Below, piece by piece: positions 18,044 through 26,511 of a stretch of 64,000 bases of DNA. The position numbers and the translations under genes were made by a program. Source of the stretch: Microbacterium maritypicum (GTDB lineage Bacteria > Actinomycetota > Actinomycetes > Actinomycetales > Microbacteriaceae). The stretch covers positions 1,116,001 through 1,180,000 of the forward strand of contig NZ_WAAQ01000001.1 of the NCBI RefSeq assembly GCF_008868125.1. Direction: 5' to 3'. Position 1 is the stretch's first letter, and every line of letters begins with the position of its first letter. The notes under the pieces were generated by a model. The model made no database searches, was not told the DNA's origin, and saw only the letters and a list, made by a program, of their open reading frames with translations.

Positions 18044-18433
18044 ATGACGTTCGGGCTCACTTTCGAGAAGCTGCTGCTGATCGGCCTCATCGCGGTCCTG
18101 ATCATCGGCCCCGAACGTCTGCCGCGGGCGGCGGAGAGCTTCTCCCGCATGGTCCGCAAGGCCGGCGAGTACCTGCGCGCGACCAAGACGAGGGTGCGCG
18201 AGGAGATGGGGCCCGAGATCGACGACGTCGACTGGCGCAAGCTCGACCCTCGTCAGTACGACCCCCGCCGGATCATCCGCGACGCGCTGATGGAGGAACC
18301 TCAGCCCGCGACTCCCATGCAGGCGCGCGAGACGATCGCGGAGCCGATCGCCGGAACCGTCGCCCCCACGCGTGTGGCTCCGCAGGAGTTCAGCGCGACC
18401 AATCGCCCGCCTTTCGACCCTGAAGCCACGTGA
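18044..18433 (+). CDS. tatB: twin-arginine translocase subunit TatB
   Basis: This 129-residue protein has an N-terminal membrane helix (residues about 6-22), the GPERLP hinge, an amphipathic helix (AAESFSRMVRKAGEYLRATK) and a long Pro/Ala-rich tail, as in TatB. It acts with TatA and TatC, not found here, to export folded proteins. TAGCCT (18032-18037) lies six bases before the ATG, predicting a leaderless mRNA. It overlaps the next gene by GTGA. Confidence 0.92.
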   Translation: MTFGLTFEKLLLIGLIAVLIIGPERLPRAAESFSRMVRKAGEYLRATKTRVREEMGPEIDDVDWRKLDPRQYDPRRIIRDALMEEPQPATPMQARETIAEPIAGTVAPTRVAPQEFSATNRPPFDPEAT

Positions 18434-19068
18434 CCCGAGGGCGGCTCGCCGATCGCGACGCCGTGGCCTTCTGGCTCGCCGCGCTGTGCGCGTGCGTGTC
18501 GGTCCTGATCTGGACCCTGTGGGTGCTGCCGGTCGCGGCCTCCGTCGATGACGCGGCTCCGTCACCGCTCGGGCGCTCCGCGGAGGTGGGGCTCGATTCC
18601 GGTGAGCGGGGTGGCATCTGGGGCAACGGGATCTCGGCGGCGCTGGGCACGATGGAGTGCGCGGTGGTCGGCCCGGATGGCGTCGGACTGCCGCTGTCGG
18701 GCGCGCCGTCGCTCACCTGGGACGACACGCTGTGGTGGATGACGCCCCGGCCGGGCTTCGCGCAGAGCGCGCAGTTCACCTCGGTCGAGGCCGGCATCCA
18801 CACCGTGACCTGCGTCGACGCGCTGGACACCTACGACGGTGAATTCCTGGTCGCCGGTGACACCTTCGGACGCGGGTCTGTCGGTCTCGGTCGCAACGGA
18901 GGCAGCGATTTCGCCGTCGGTTCGCTCCTGGCCTTCGGCGCGGTGGCCTGCCCGCTGATCGTCCTGCTCGTCCCCGGCGTCATCCTGATCCGTCGCCTGG
19001 TCGCCCGGCGTCGTCGCGTCGACGGCCCTGAGCCTCGGAGGTCGTCGCCTGAGGTCTGGGAGAGCTAG
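18430..19068 (+). CDS. bitopic membrane protein of unknown function
   Basis: The 212-residue protein has two hydrophobic segments (about residues 13-36 and 162-187) with an extracytoplasmic domain of about 120 residues between them that holds two cysteines (TMECAVVG, HTVTCVDA), possibly a disulfide. The second helix ends in a basic cytoplasmic tail (RRLVARRRR). No family was recognised. It overlaps tatB by four bases and meets the convergent next gene by four bases. Confidence 0.75.
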   Translation: MTRGRLADRDAVAFWLAALCACVSVLIWTLWVLPVAASVDDAAPSPLGRSAEVGLDSGERGGIWGNGISAALGTMECAVVGPDGVGLPLSGAPSLTWDDTLWWMTPRPGFAQSAQFTSVEAGIHTVTCVDALDTYDGEFLVAGDTFGRGSVGLGRNGGSDFAVGSLLAFGAVACPLIVLLVPGVILIRRLVARRRRVDGPEPRRSSPEVWES

Positions 19069-19559
19069 GAGATCTTGGAGCGGAGAGTCGCGATGTCGTC
19101 GTCCGTGAGCAGGGCACGGGGGATCGCAGTGGCGACCGCGGCGTCACGCAGCTTCAGCAGCACGGCGTCCTTGCCCACGTGCATCTTCTGGAACGTGCGG
19201 TAGTCGATGTCGGATCGACGGCGACCGCTGCCCACCTGCAGCCTGTCGTCCTCGAGGGCCACCCACACCACCTGCTCCACCGGCATCGCGATCCGCACGG
19301 CCGTTCGGGCGCCCGAGATGGACATGAAGACGGCGAAGCCGGCGAGCCCGGCGATGATCACGGGCATCCAGCCCGCGGCGAACGGGGCTTCTTCCCCCGG
19401 TGACACGGGGGCGCTGAGATTGAGGATGCTGAGCACCAGCGCACCGGCGAGGGCGAACCACATCACGAGGGCGGACGGGCGGGTCAGCGAATAGATCGCG
19501 GCGTCGCGCGCCATCCGTCGCAGCAGGCTCTCGTCGACGGTCAGGGAGCGTGGGGACAC
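19065..19559 (-). CDS. YcxB-like small membrane protein
   Basis: The 164-residue protein has a basic N-terminal segment, two transmembrane helices (about residues 30-50 and 62-85), and a C-terminal domain with the YcxB-like pattern of short beta strands (DRLQVGSGRRRSDIDYRTFQ, AVLLKLRDA, AIPRALL). This fold is PH-like. The GTG start at 19559 is preferred because GGGAGG lies eight to nine bases upstream. Function unknown. Confidence 0.65.
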   Translation of the reverse strand: MSPRSLTVDESLLRRMARDAAIYSLTRPSALVMWFALAGALVLSILNLSAPVSPGEEAPFAAGWMPVIIAGLAGFAVFMSISGARTAVRIAMPVEQVVWVALEDDRLQVGSGRRRSDIDYRTFQKMHVGKDAVLLKLRDAAVATAIPRALLTDDDIATLRSKIS

Positions 19560-19579
19560 TCGTTCATCCTCCCACGCGC

Positions 19580-20701
19580 TCAGCCGAGCGACATCGGCAG
19601 CGATCGACCGGAGAGGCCCCTGCCCTGCCGGGCGAGGGTGGCCGCGAGGTCGCGGATCGTCGCGGCCGCGGCATCGGTCGTCCCGCCGCCGACGATCGGC
19701 TCTCCCGCGTCTCCGCCCTGACGCAGAGCGGGGCTGAGGGGGATCGAGGCGAGCAGCGGGACCGTCGCTCCCGGCTCGGAGAGCGCCTCGGCGACGGCTG
19801 CGCCCCCGCCGGAGCCGAACAGATCGATCAGGGTGCCGTCGGGGAGCGTGTACGCCGCCATGTTCTCGATCACTCCGATCACGCGCTGACCGGTCTGACG
19901 CGCGACGAGACCGCTGCGGATGGCGACCTCGGCCGCGGCGGTCTGCGGGGTGGTCACGACGAGCACCTCCGCATGGGGGAGGAGCTGGCCGATCGAGATC
20001 GCGATGTCGCCCGTTCCCGGCGGCATGTCGATCAGGAGCACATCGAGATCCCCGAAGAAGACGTCGGTGAGGAACTGCGACACCGTGCGGTGCAGCATCG
20101 GTCCGCGCCACGCCACCACGGACTCGCCGTCGCGGAGGAACATCCCGATCGAGATCGTCTTCACGCCATGCGCGACCGGGGGGAGCATCAGGTCGTCGAT
20201 GCGGGTCGGCTGGGTACCCGCCGGGATGCCGAGGAGCCCGGGGATCGAGAACCCGTGCACATCCGCATCGACGAGGCCGACGGACAGTCCCTGATCGGCG
20301 AGGGCGACGGCGAGGTTGGCCGTGACCGTCGACTTGCCCACGCCGCCCTTACCGCTGGAGACGAGGATCACACGCGTGAGCGAGTCCGGGCCGAACGGCA
20401 TATGTCGTGCAGGTCTGCCCGCGCGGAGCTTCTCGGTGAGCGCCTTGCGCTCGGCCGGCGTCATCACGCCGACCTCGACCTCGACCTCGGTGATGCCGGG
20501 AACGGATGCGGCCGCATCGCGCACATCGGCTTCGATCCTCGCCGCCGCGGGGCACCCCACGATCGTCAGCACGATGCCGACGTGGGCGCGGTCGCCGTCG
20601 ACGGAGATCTCGCGGACCATGTCGAGCTCACCGATGGGTCGGCGCAGCTCCGGATCCGTCACGGCGGCGACGGCCGATCGGACGCGCTCGGCCGCCGTCA
20701 T
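19580..20701 (-). CDS. mrp: Mrp/ApbC family P-loop ATPase
   Basis: The 373-residue protein has an N-terminal MIP18-like domain (residues 1-90; DPELRRPIGELDMV, TIVGCPAA) and a deviant Walker A (SSGKGGVGKSTV, about residue 117), followed by DADVHGFSIPG and LIDMPPGTGD. It belongs to the iron-sulfur cluster carrier/scaffold group. The C-terminal CxxC usual for carrier function is absent: the equivalent region reads ENMAAYTLPDGT. It overlaps the DUF1003 gene by ATGA and is last in an MgtE-N/DUF1003/mrp operon. Confidence 0.9.
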   Translation of the reverse strand: MTAAERVRSAVAAVTDPELRRPIGELDMVREISVDGDRAHVGIVLTIVGCPAAARIEADVRDAAASVPGITEVEVEVGVMTPAERKALTEKLRAGRPARHMPFGPDSLTRVILVSSGKGGVGKSTVTANLAVALADQGLSVGLVDADVHGFSIPGLLGIPAGTQPTRIDDLMLPPVAHGVKTISIGMFLRDGESVVAWRGPMLHRTVSQFLTDVFFGDLDVLLIDMPPGTGDIAISIGQLLPHAEVLVVTTPQTAAAEVAIRSGLVARQTGQRVIGVIENMAAYTLPDGTLIDLFGSGGGAAVAEALSEPGATVPLLASIPLSPALRQGGDAGEPIVGGGTTDAAAATIRDLAATLARQGRGLSGRSLPMSLG

Positions 20702-21210
20702 GAGGCGGTGCCGGGTCGGGTCTTGTCCGGCGCGTCTTCGAGCTCGGCGAGAAGTGCCTTGAGCTCCTGCCTGAGCACGTCGCGGGTGACGGCCTGCGAG
20801 TTGCGCTCTTCGAGCGACATCCGCAGCGCGACGATCTCTCGGGCGAGGTACTCGGTGTCGGCGAGGTTGCGCTCGGCACGCTGCCGGTCCTGCTCGATCT
20901 GCACCCGGTCGCGGTCGTCCTGGCGGTTCTGCGCGAGCAGGATGAGCGGTGCGGCGTACGAGGCCTGCAGGGAGAGCATGAGAGTCAACGCCGTGAATCC
21001 GAGGGCGGCGTCGTCGAAGCGCAGCTCGTCGGGCATCAACGTGTTCCAGAGGATCCAGACCACGCAGAAGAGGCTGAGGATCAGCAGGAAGGCTGGCGTA
21101 CCCATCGCACGAGCGACCCACTCGGTGAAGCGCCCGAAGCGGTCGCGAGAAGTCGCCCTGGGGCGGGTGGTGGTGCGGCCCGGTGCGTCGAGGCGCGGGG
21201 ACCGGGCCAT
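20698..21210 (-). CDS. DUF1003 membrane protein
   Basis: The 170-residue protein has two closely spaced membrane helices (GTPAFLILSLFCVVWILWN and GFTALTLMLSLQASYAAPLI), then a charged helix with coiled-coil character (QNRQDDRDRVQIEQD, ERNLADTEYLAREI), which is the DUF1003 pattern. Function unknown. TGATG coupling with the upstream MgtE-N gene and an ATGA overlap with mrp make one tightly coupled operon. Confidence 0.88.
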   Translation of the reverse strand: MARSPRLDAPGRTTTRPRATSRDRFGRFTEWVARAMGTPAFLLILSLFCVVWILWNTLMPDELRFDDAALGFTALTLMLSLQASYAAPLILLAQNRQDDRDRVQIEQDRQRAERNLADTEYLAREIVALRMSLEERNSQAVTRDVLRQELKALLAELEDAPDKTRPGTAS

Positions 21211-22475
21211 CAGCGCATCTCCTTCGCGGGGGAGCTGTCGTCGCTGTCGTGCGAGCGCCAGTCGTCCGGGAGCAGGTAGTCCAGCACGTCGTCGATGCTG
21301 ATCGCTCCGACGAGGCGGTGCGCCGCATCGATCACCGGGAGCGAGACGAGGTCGTAGCTCGCCAGCAGTCGCGCCACCTCGGCGGCGGATGCGGTGACGG
21401 GTACGGGCTCGAGGCTGTCGTCGAGGATGGCGCCGAGCCGCTCGTGCGGCGGGTAGCGCAGCATCCGCTGGAAGTGCACGAGCCCGAGCAGGCGCCCGGT
21501 GGGGGTCTCGAACGGCGGGAGGGTCACGAACACCGCGGCGGCCAGCGCGGGGTGCAGCTCATGGCGGCGGATCAGGGCCAGCGCCTCGGCGACGGTGGCA
21601 TCGGCCGACAGGATGATCGGCTCGGGGGTCATCAGACCGCCGGCGGTGTCGGGTCCGTACCGCAGCAGCATCCTGACGTCCTCGGCCTCCTCCGGCTCCA
21701 TGAGTTCGAGGAGCTGCTCGAGACGGTCCGGGGCCAGCTGGGCCAGAAGGTCGGCCGCATCGTCCGGTTCCATCTGGTCGAGGATGTCGGCCGCGCGCTC
21801 GTCGCCCAGCCGGTCGAGGATGTGCACCTGCTCGTCTTCCGGCATCTCCTCGAGGGCGTCGGCGAGGCGGTCGTCCGACAGCTCCTCGGCGACCTCGATC
21901 ATGCGCTGCTGCGGAAGGTCGAGGAGCGTGTTGGCGAGGTCGGCGGCGTGCAGCTCGGAGTACGAGGCGACGAGCTGCTCGGCCGACTGCGACTCGCCGG
22001 GCGCGCGCTGCTCGGTGACCTCGCTCCACCCCGCGAAAGTCGTCGGTCCCTTCGCGAACGGGGAGGCGCTGGTCTTCGGGCGGCGGAGGAACAGCTGGCT
22101 GATCGCCCATTCGCCGAGGCGGTTCGGCTCGATCGCGATGTCTTCGATCACCGCGGTGCCGCTGCCGTCGACGAAGCTCACGCGTCGCCCGAGCATCTCG
22201 GCGAGCACCCGCACCTCGCCGGCGCGGGGAGAGAACCGTCGCACGTTGATCAGACCCGTGCTGATGACCTGGCCGGCGCGGATCGAGGTGACGCGTCCGA
22301 TGGAGAGGAACACCTGTCGGCGTCCCGGGATCTCCACGACCAGACCGATGACGCGGGGCGCCGCGGTACTTCGGTACACGACGACGACATCCCGGACCTT
22401 GCCGAGCCGGTCGCCGACGGGATCGAAGACGGCGCACCCGGCGAGGCGCGCGGCGAAAACCCGTTGTGTGCTCAC
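21210..22475 (-). CDS. MgtE N-terminal plus CBS-domain protein without a channel
   Basis: The 421-residue protein has a PRC-barrel-like N-terminal region (residues 1-110), an MgtE N domain of short repeated helices (about 165-270; LADALEEMPEDEQVHILDRL, ADILDQMEPDDAADLL) and a CBS pair (about 285-405). The membrane channel domain of true MgtE magnesium transporters is missing, so it is likely a soluble sensor. TACTCT lies six bases before the GTG start, giving a leaderless transcript for the whole operon. Related proteins accompany mrp in mycobacteria. Confidence 0.88.
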   Translation of the reverse strand: MSTQRVFAARLAGCAVFDPVGDRLGKVRDVVVVYRSTAAPRVIGLVVEIPGRRQVFLSIGRVTSIRAGQVISTGLINVRRFSPRAGEVRVLAEMLGRRVSFVDGSGTAVIEDIAIEPNRLGEWAISQLFLRRPKTSASPFAKGPTTFAGWSEVTEQRAPGESQSAEQLVASYSELHAADLANTLLDLPQQRMIEVAEELSDDRLADALEEMPEDEQVHILDRLGDERAADILDQMEPDDAADLLAQLAPDRLEQLLELMEPEEAEDVRMLLRYGPDTAGGLMTPEPIILSADATVAEALALIRRHELHPALAAAVFVTLPPFETPTGRLLGLVHFQRMLRYPPHERLGAILDDSLEPVPVTASAAEVARLLASYDLVSLPVIDAAHRLVGAISIDDVLDYLLPDDWRSHDSDDSSPAKEMR

Positions 22476-22560
22476 TTCTCCAGAGTAGTCGGCGGCTCAG
22501 GTCTGCGGCGGGATGGTCGCGCCTCGGGCCGTCCGACGGTGCGCGTGGAAGAATAGCCGG

Positions 22561-23286
22561 ATGAGCATGCTGAACCGGCCCGCGAGCGGCACAGACACCG
22601 GCGAGATCGTCGCGTCGATGCGCGACTACGAGAGCGCGCAGAAGACGGTCTCGAAGCTGATCGCCGGGGAGGTGCCCGCGCGCGACATCGCCATCGTCGG
22701 ACAGAGCGTGCGCACCGTGGAGCGTGTGACCGGCAAGCTCGGCTACGCGGCCGCCGCGCGCTCCGGAGCGATCAACGGCGTGCTGATCGGCCTGTTCCTC
22801 GCCGCCATCCTCGTGCTGGGCAACCCCGAGGTTCCGATCCAGCTCTTCCTGGGCTTCGTCCTCATCGGCGTCGCGGTCGGCATGCTCCTGAGCCTCGTCA
22901 CGTACGCGATCGTCCGTCGTCGTCGTGACTTCGCGAGCGTCACGCAGTTCGCGGCCGACCACTACGAGGTCACGGTCCTGTCCACATCGCTGGGCAAGGC
23001 CCGCCAGGTGCTCGGCGCCAACAAGGTCGCCCCGGTGCGCCCCCCGGTCAACCTCGATGAGCCGCCGCGTTACGGTGAGCGGATCACGCCCGGTGCGACC
23101 GCCCCCGCTCCCTCTCCCGAAGAGCCCGTCATTCCGCCGCGTCCCGCCGACCCGGTGGCCGAGCCCGTCGCCGAACCGGAATCCGGTGCGACGCCGGAAG
23201 CCGGGACTGCCGCTGCGTCGACGGTGACGCCGGTCGAGCCCGATGCCGCCCCCGATGCGGACGGCATCCAGGGCGAGCGGGCATGA
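22561..23286 (+). CDS. general stress protein 17M-like membrane protein
   Basis: The 241-residue protein begins with a GSP17M/YflT-like domain (residues about 14-60; VASMRDYESAQKTVSKLIAG, DIAIVGQSV). Two membrane helices follow (about 72-115), then a basic RRRRDFASV turn, a VTVLSTSLGKARQVL strand-helix and a Pro/Glu/Ala-rich low-complexity tail. Proteins of this family are stress-associated, with unknown mechanism. The ATG at 22561 is preferred to an upstream start at 22513. Confidence 0.75.
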   Translation: MSMLNRPASGTDTGEIVASMRDYESAQKTVSKLIAGEVPARDIAIVGQSVRTVERVTGKLGYAAAARSGAINGVLIGLFLAAILVLGNPEVPIQLFLGFVLIGVAVGMLLSLVTYAIVRRRRDFASVTQFAADHYEVTVLSTSLGKARQVLGANKVAPVRPPVNLDEPPRYGERITPGATAPAPSPEEPVIPPRPADPVAEPVAEPESGATPEAGTAAASTVTPVEPDAAPDADGIQGERA

Positions 23287-23311
23287 CGGCGATCTGCGCA
23301 CTCTCCGTCTG

Positions 23312-23962
23312 ATGGTCCAGATCCCGGTCGAACTCTCGAACGGTCCCACTGTCGTCTCCGCAGACTGGACCCCCGGTGACAACGGGGCGACGGTGATCGT
23401 CGCGCACGGCGCGGGTACCGGCAAGGACCACCCGTTCCTCACGGGCTACGTCGAAGCGCTCGGTGCGAGCGGCTTCTCGACCCTGCGTTTCAACTTCCCG
23501 TACGTGGAGCAGGGACGACGGATGCCGGGACCTGCCGCGCACGCGATCGCCACCTGGAACGCCGTCGCAGCCTTCGCACGAGAGTCCGCCCCCTCAGCGA
23601 GCCTGTGGGCGACCGGGAAGTCGTATGGGGGACGCATGGCGTCGATGGCGGTCGCCGAGGGCATGCTCGTCGACGGGCTCGCCTACCTCGGCTATCCGCT
23701 GCATCCGCCGGGGCGGCCGGAGAAGCCGCGCATCGAGCATCTGCCGGGCATCACGGTCCCGCAGCTGTTCGTCGAGGGGACGAACGATCCGTTCATCCAG
23801 CCGATCGCCCAGTTCGAGGAGGCCGTCGCGAGCTGCCAGGATGCGCGCGTGGTCTGGGTCGAGGGTGCCGGCCACACCTTCGAGGTCAAGGGGCACAAGC
23901 GCCCCGCGGCAGAGATCGGGGCGTCGCTCGCGCCGATCGTCGCCGAGTTCATCGATCGCTGA
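23312..23962 (+). CDS. alpha/beta hydrolase (KANL3/Tex30-like)
   Basis: The 216-residue protein has the complete triad: Ser in GKSYGGRM, Asp in EGTNDPFI and His in GAGHTFEV, with the oxyanion stretch AHGAGTGKDHPF near residue 35. The layout matches the dienelactone-hydrolase-related KAT/Tex30 group of bacterial esterases. Substrate unknown. It starts 26 bases after the previous stop and may be cotranscribed. Confidence 0.82.
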   Translation: MVQIPVELSNGPTVVSADWTPGDNGATVIVAHGAGTGKDHPFLTGYVEALGASGFSTLRFNFPYVEQGRRMPGPAAHAIATWNAVAAFARESAPSASLWATGKSYGGRMASMAVAEGMLVDGLAYLGYPLHPPGRPEKPRIEHLPGITVPQLFVEGTNDPFIQPIAQFEEAVASCQDARVVWVEGAGHTFEVKGHKRPAAEIGASLAPIVAEFIDR

Positions 23963-23981
23963 GCACGTCACCGCGCCGACG

Positions 23982-24890
23982 TCACCGATCCAGCGTCGCC
24001 AGCTCCTGGTCGTCGAGCAGGCGCCGCAGCGTCGTGAGCCCCAGCGTGCTCATCGGGGGATTCGACTGCTCGTAGTACCAGCCGAGCCCGATCGCCTGCT
24101 GGAAGGCCCACGCCGCGCCTCGCAGCCATTCGGTGTCGCTCACCCCCACTCCGTCGCGCAGCACAGCGCGGGCGGGAGCGTCGAACAGATGCCAGGCGCT
24201 GACCAGGTCGAGCGCCCGATCGGCGGGCCCGAAGCCGCCGCCGTCGAGAACCCCCACCAGTCGGGTGACGCGGTCGGCTTCACGGACCAGAAGATTGAAC
24301 GGCGTGAGGTCACGATGACTCATCACGTCCGGGCCGTCCGATGGCAGGGAACGCAGCGCCGTCCAGAGTCGGGTGGCGCGGTCGGTGTCGAGAAGATGCC
24401 CGCTCCTGTGCAGGCACTCGGCCACCCATCCGTCATGGTCGGTGAGAGTACCTCCGCGGCCACGGCCGTCGAAGACCCGATCCTCGACCTCGGTCGCCCG
24501 CAGCCCCCGGATCAGCGTCACCAGGTCCTCGGCCAGCGACACGGATGCCGCCTGCGCGGTGGAACCGGCGGTCTCGCCGGTGAGCCAGGTCTGCAGCGAC
24601 CAGGCCGAGGGGAAGGCTGCGCTGCCGTCGGCCACGCCGCGAGGCAGCGGTGCCGGGAAGGGGCTGCTCACCGCGAGCGCGGTCATCGACGCGGCCTCCG
24701 CCTCCGCCTCCGCCCGTGCGACGGGGAGGAGAGGGAAGCGGGCGACCAGATCCTCCCCGACACGGACGATCGTGTTCACCGTCCCGATGGTGGCGACAGG
24801 GCGGAGCACCGCATCGCCGTGTTCGGGGAACGACGCGGCGATCAACTCGCGCGCGAGCGCGAGGTCGACCGTGTGCGCAGCCTCGTGCAT
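23982..24890 (-). CDS. aminoglycoside phosphotransferase-fold kinase, intact catalytic loop
   Basis: The 302-residue APH-family kinase has the Brenner loop SHRDLTPFNLL and metal-binding VLDGGGFGPADRALDL, so it is potentially active. The start at MHEAAHTVDLA is chosen because its ATG follows the upstream gene's TGA by two bases. The family phosphorylates many small molecules; no evidence here points to an antibiotic. It is third in an operon behind aminopeptidase P and a 51-residue membrane protein. Confidence 0.8.
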   Translation of the reverse strand: MHEAAHTVDLALARELIAASFPEHGDAVLRPVATIGTVNTIVRVGEDLVARFPLLPVARAEAEAEAASMTALAVSSPFPAPLPRGVADGSAAFPSAWSLQTWLTGETAGSTAQAASVSLAEDLVTLIRGLRATEVEDRVFDGRGRGGTLTDHDGWVAECLHRSGHLLDTDRATRLWTALRSLPSDGPDVMSHRDLTPFNLLVREADRVTRLVGVLDGGGFGPADRALDLVSAWHLFDAPARAVLRDGVGVSDTEWLRGAAWAFQQAIGLGWYYEQSNPPMSTLGLTTLRRLLDDQELATLDR

Positions 24891-24892
24891 CG

Positions 24893-25048
24893 TCAGAACG
24901 GCCGAGCCCGCCCCTGTTTGCCCTGGTCGACCCATCGCGTGTGCGACTTGAGCGCGAGAAGAACGGCGAAGTAGATGACGGCACCAAGGACGAGCGCGGC
25001 GAGACCGTAGACCAGGATGATGGCGAAGAAGTTGACGAATCCGAACAT
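24893..25048 (-). CDS. 51-residue single-helix membrane protein
   Basis: The small gene starts ATG five bases after the aminopeptidase stop and ends two bases before the phosphotransferase start. Its product has one long hydrophobic helix (residues about 7-35, IILVYGLAALVLGAVIYF) and a basic tail ending QGKQGRARPF. Tight packing between two coupled genes and coding-like composition argue that it is real. No family recognised. Confidence 0.7.
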   Translation of the reverse strand: MFGFVNFFAIILVYGLAALVLGAVIYFAVLLALKSHTRWVDQGKQGRARPF

Positions 25049-25053
25049 CGGCG

Positions 25054-26475
25054 TCAGCTCTGCAGTCGCGCGATCCAGGCCTCGACCTCGTCGGCGGTGC
25101 GGGGGATGCCGGCCGAGAGGTTCACGGGGCCGTCTTCGGTCATCACGATGTCGTCCTCGATGCGCACGCCGATGCCGCGGAGTTCGGCCGGCACCGTGAG
25201 GTCGTCGATCTGGAAGTACAGTCCGGGCTCGATCGTGAAGACCATGCCCGGTGCGAGGATGCCGTCGTAGTACATCTCGCGACGGGCCTGCGCGCAGTCG
25301 TGCACATCGATGCCGAGGTGGTGCGAGGTGCCGTGCACCATGTACCGACGGTGCTGGCCGCCCTTGTCGGCGTCCAGGGCCTCTTCGGCGGTGACGGGCA
25401 GCAGGCCCCACTCGGCCGTGCGCTCGGCGATGACCTTCATGGCGGCGCCGTGCACGTCGCGGAAGCGCACCCCGACCCGGGCGGCGGCGAACGCGGCGTC
25501 GGCGGCCTCGCGCACCGTCTCGTAGACCCGTCGCTGCACCTCGGTGAACGTTCCGGAGACGGGCAGCGTGCGGGTGATGTCGGCGGTGTACAGGCTGTCG
25601 GCCTCGACGCCCGCATCCACCAGGATCAGATCGCCGGGGACCACGGTGCCGTCGTTGCGCGTCCAGTGCAGGTAGCAGGCGTGTGGGCCGGAGGCGGCGA
25701 TCGTGTCGTACCCCTCGCCGTTGCCGTCTTCACGCGCACGGCGGTGGAAGACGCCCTCGACGACACGCTCGCCCCGTGCGTGCGCCGTCGCCGCGGGGAG
25801 CTCGCGGATGATGTCGTCGAAGCCCTTCGCGGTGATCTCGACGGCACGGCGCATCTCGGCGATCTCGAACTCGTCCTTGACGAGGCGCAGCTCCGACACG
25901 AATCGTGTGAGGGTCTCGTCTTCGTCGAGCACGAGCGCGCCCTCGACGGCTTCGAACTGGTCCAGGTGCGCGGTCGCGATCTCGAGGTCGGCTGCGACAC
26001 CGGCGAGGGACGGGCGCGGACCGATCCAGAACTCTCCGACCGTGGCGTCGGCGTAGAACTCCGTCGTCGTGCGGTCGGCGCGCTCACGGAAGAAGAGCGT
26101 GATGTCGTGACCACCCTCGGTGGGGGCGAAGACGAGCACCGAATCGGGCTCGGCATCCGATGCCCAGCCGGTGAGGTGCGCGAAGGCCGAGTGCGCGCGG
26201 AAGACGTAGTCGGTGTCGTTGCTGCGCTGCTTGAGCGAGCCGGCGGGGATCACGAGACGCTTGCCGGGGAAGGCGGCGGAGACGGCTGCGCGCCGCACCG
26301 CGGCGTAGGGCGCCTGTGCGCGCGGCGAGGGGAGCGTCTCGGGACGCTCGGCCCAACCGGTCGAGATGGTGTCGAGGAAGCCCTGGGGGAAGGGCTGCTT
26401 GCGGTTGGTGGTGCCGTTCTCGACAGACGCTTCGACGGTGGGCTCTGCGATCGTGTCGCGCTCTCCAGTGCTCAT
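25054..26475 (-). CDS. pepP: Xaa-Pro aminopeptidase (aminopeptidase P, M24B)
   Basis: The 473-residue protein has an N-terminal aminopeptidase P domain (residues about 40-200) and a pita-bread catalytic domain. Metal ligands are visible in order: Asp in LILVDAGVEAD, Asp in TADITRTLPV, His in GTSHHLGIDVHD, Glu in FTIEPGLYF and Glu in GVRIEDDI. It removes N-terminal residues preceding proline. CAGACT stands six bases before the ATG, a possible leaderless promoter. Confidence 0.93.
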   Translation of the reverse strand: MSTGERDTIAEPTVEASVENGTTNRKQPFPQGFLDTISTGWAERPETLPSPRAQAPYAAVRRAAVSAAFPGKRLVIPAGSLKQRSNDTDYVFRAHSAFAHLTGWASDAEPDSVLVFAPTEGGHDITLFFRERADRTTTEFYADATVGEFWIGPRPSLAGVAADLEIATAHLDQFEAVEGALVLDEDETLTRFVSELRLVKDEFEIAEMRRAVEITAKGFDDIIRELPAATAHARGERVVEGVFHRRAREDGNGEGYDTIAASGPHACYLHWTRNDGTVVPGDLILVDAGVEADSLYTADITRTLPVSGTFTEVQRRVYETVREAADAAFAAARVGVRFRDVHGAAMKVIAERTAEWGLLPVTAEEALDADKGGQHRRYMVHGTSHHLGIDVHDCAQARREMYYDGILAPGMVFTIEPGLYFQIDDLTVPAELRGIGVRIEDDIVMTEDGPVNLSAGIPRTADEVEAWIARLQS

Positions 26476-26511
26476 CCCTCCAGTCTGTCACCTGGCGGGC
26501 TGGCGCGGGAA

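Noticed and set aside
23982..24890. Antibiotic resistance kinase
   Set aside because: The APH fold is active-looking, but the family is broad and the operon with aminopeptidase P gives no resistance context.
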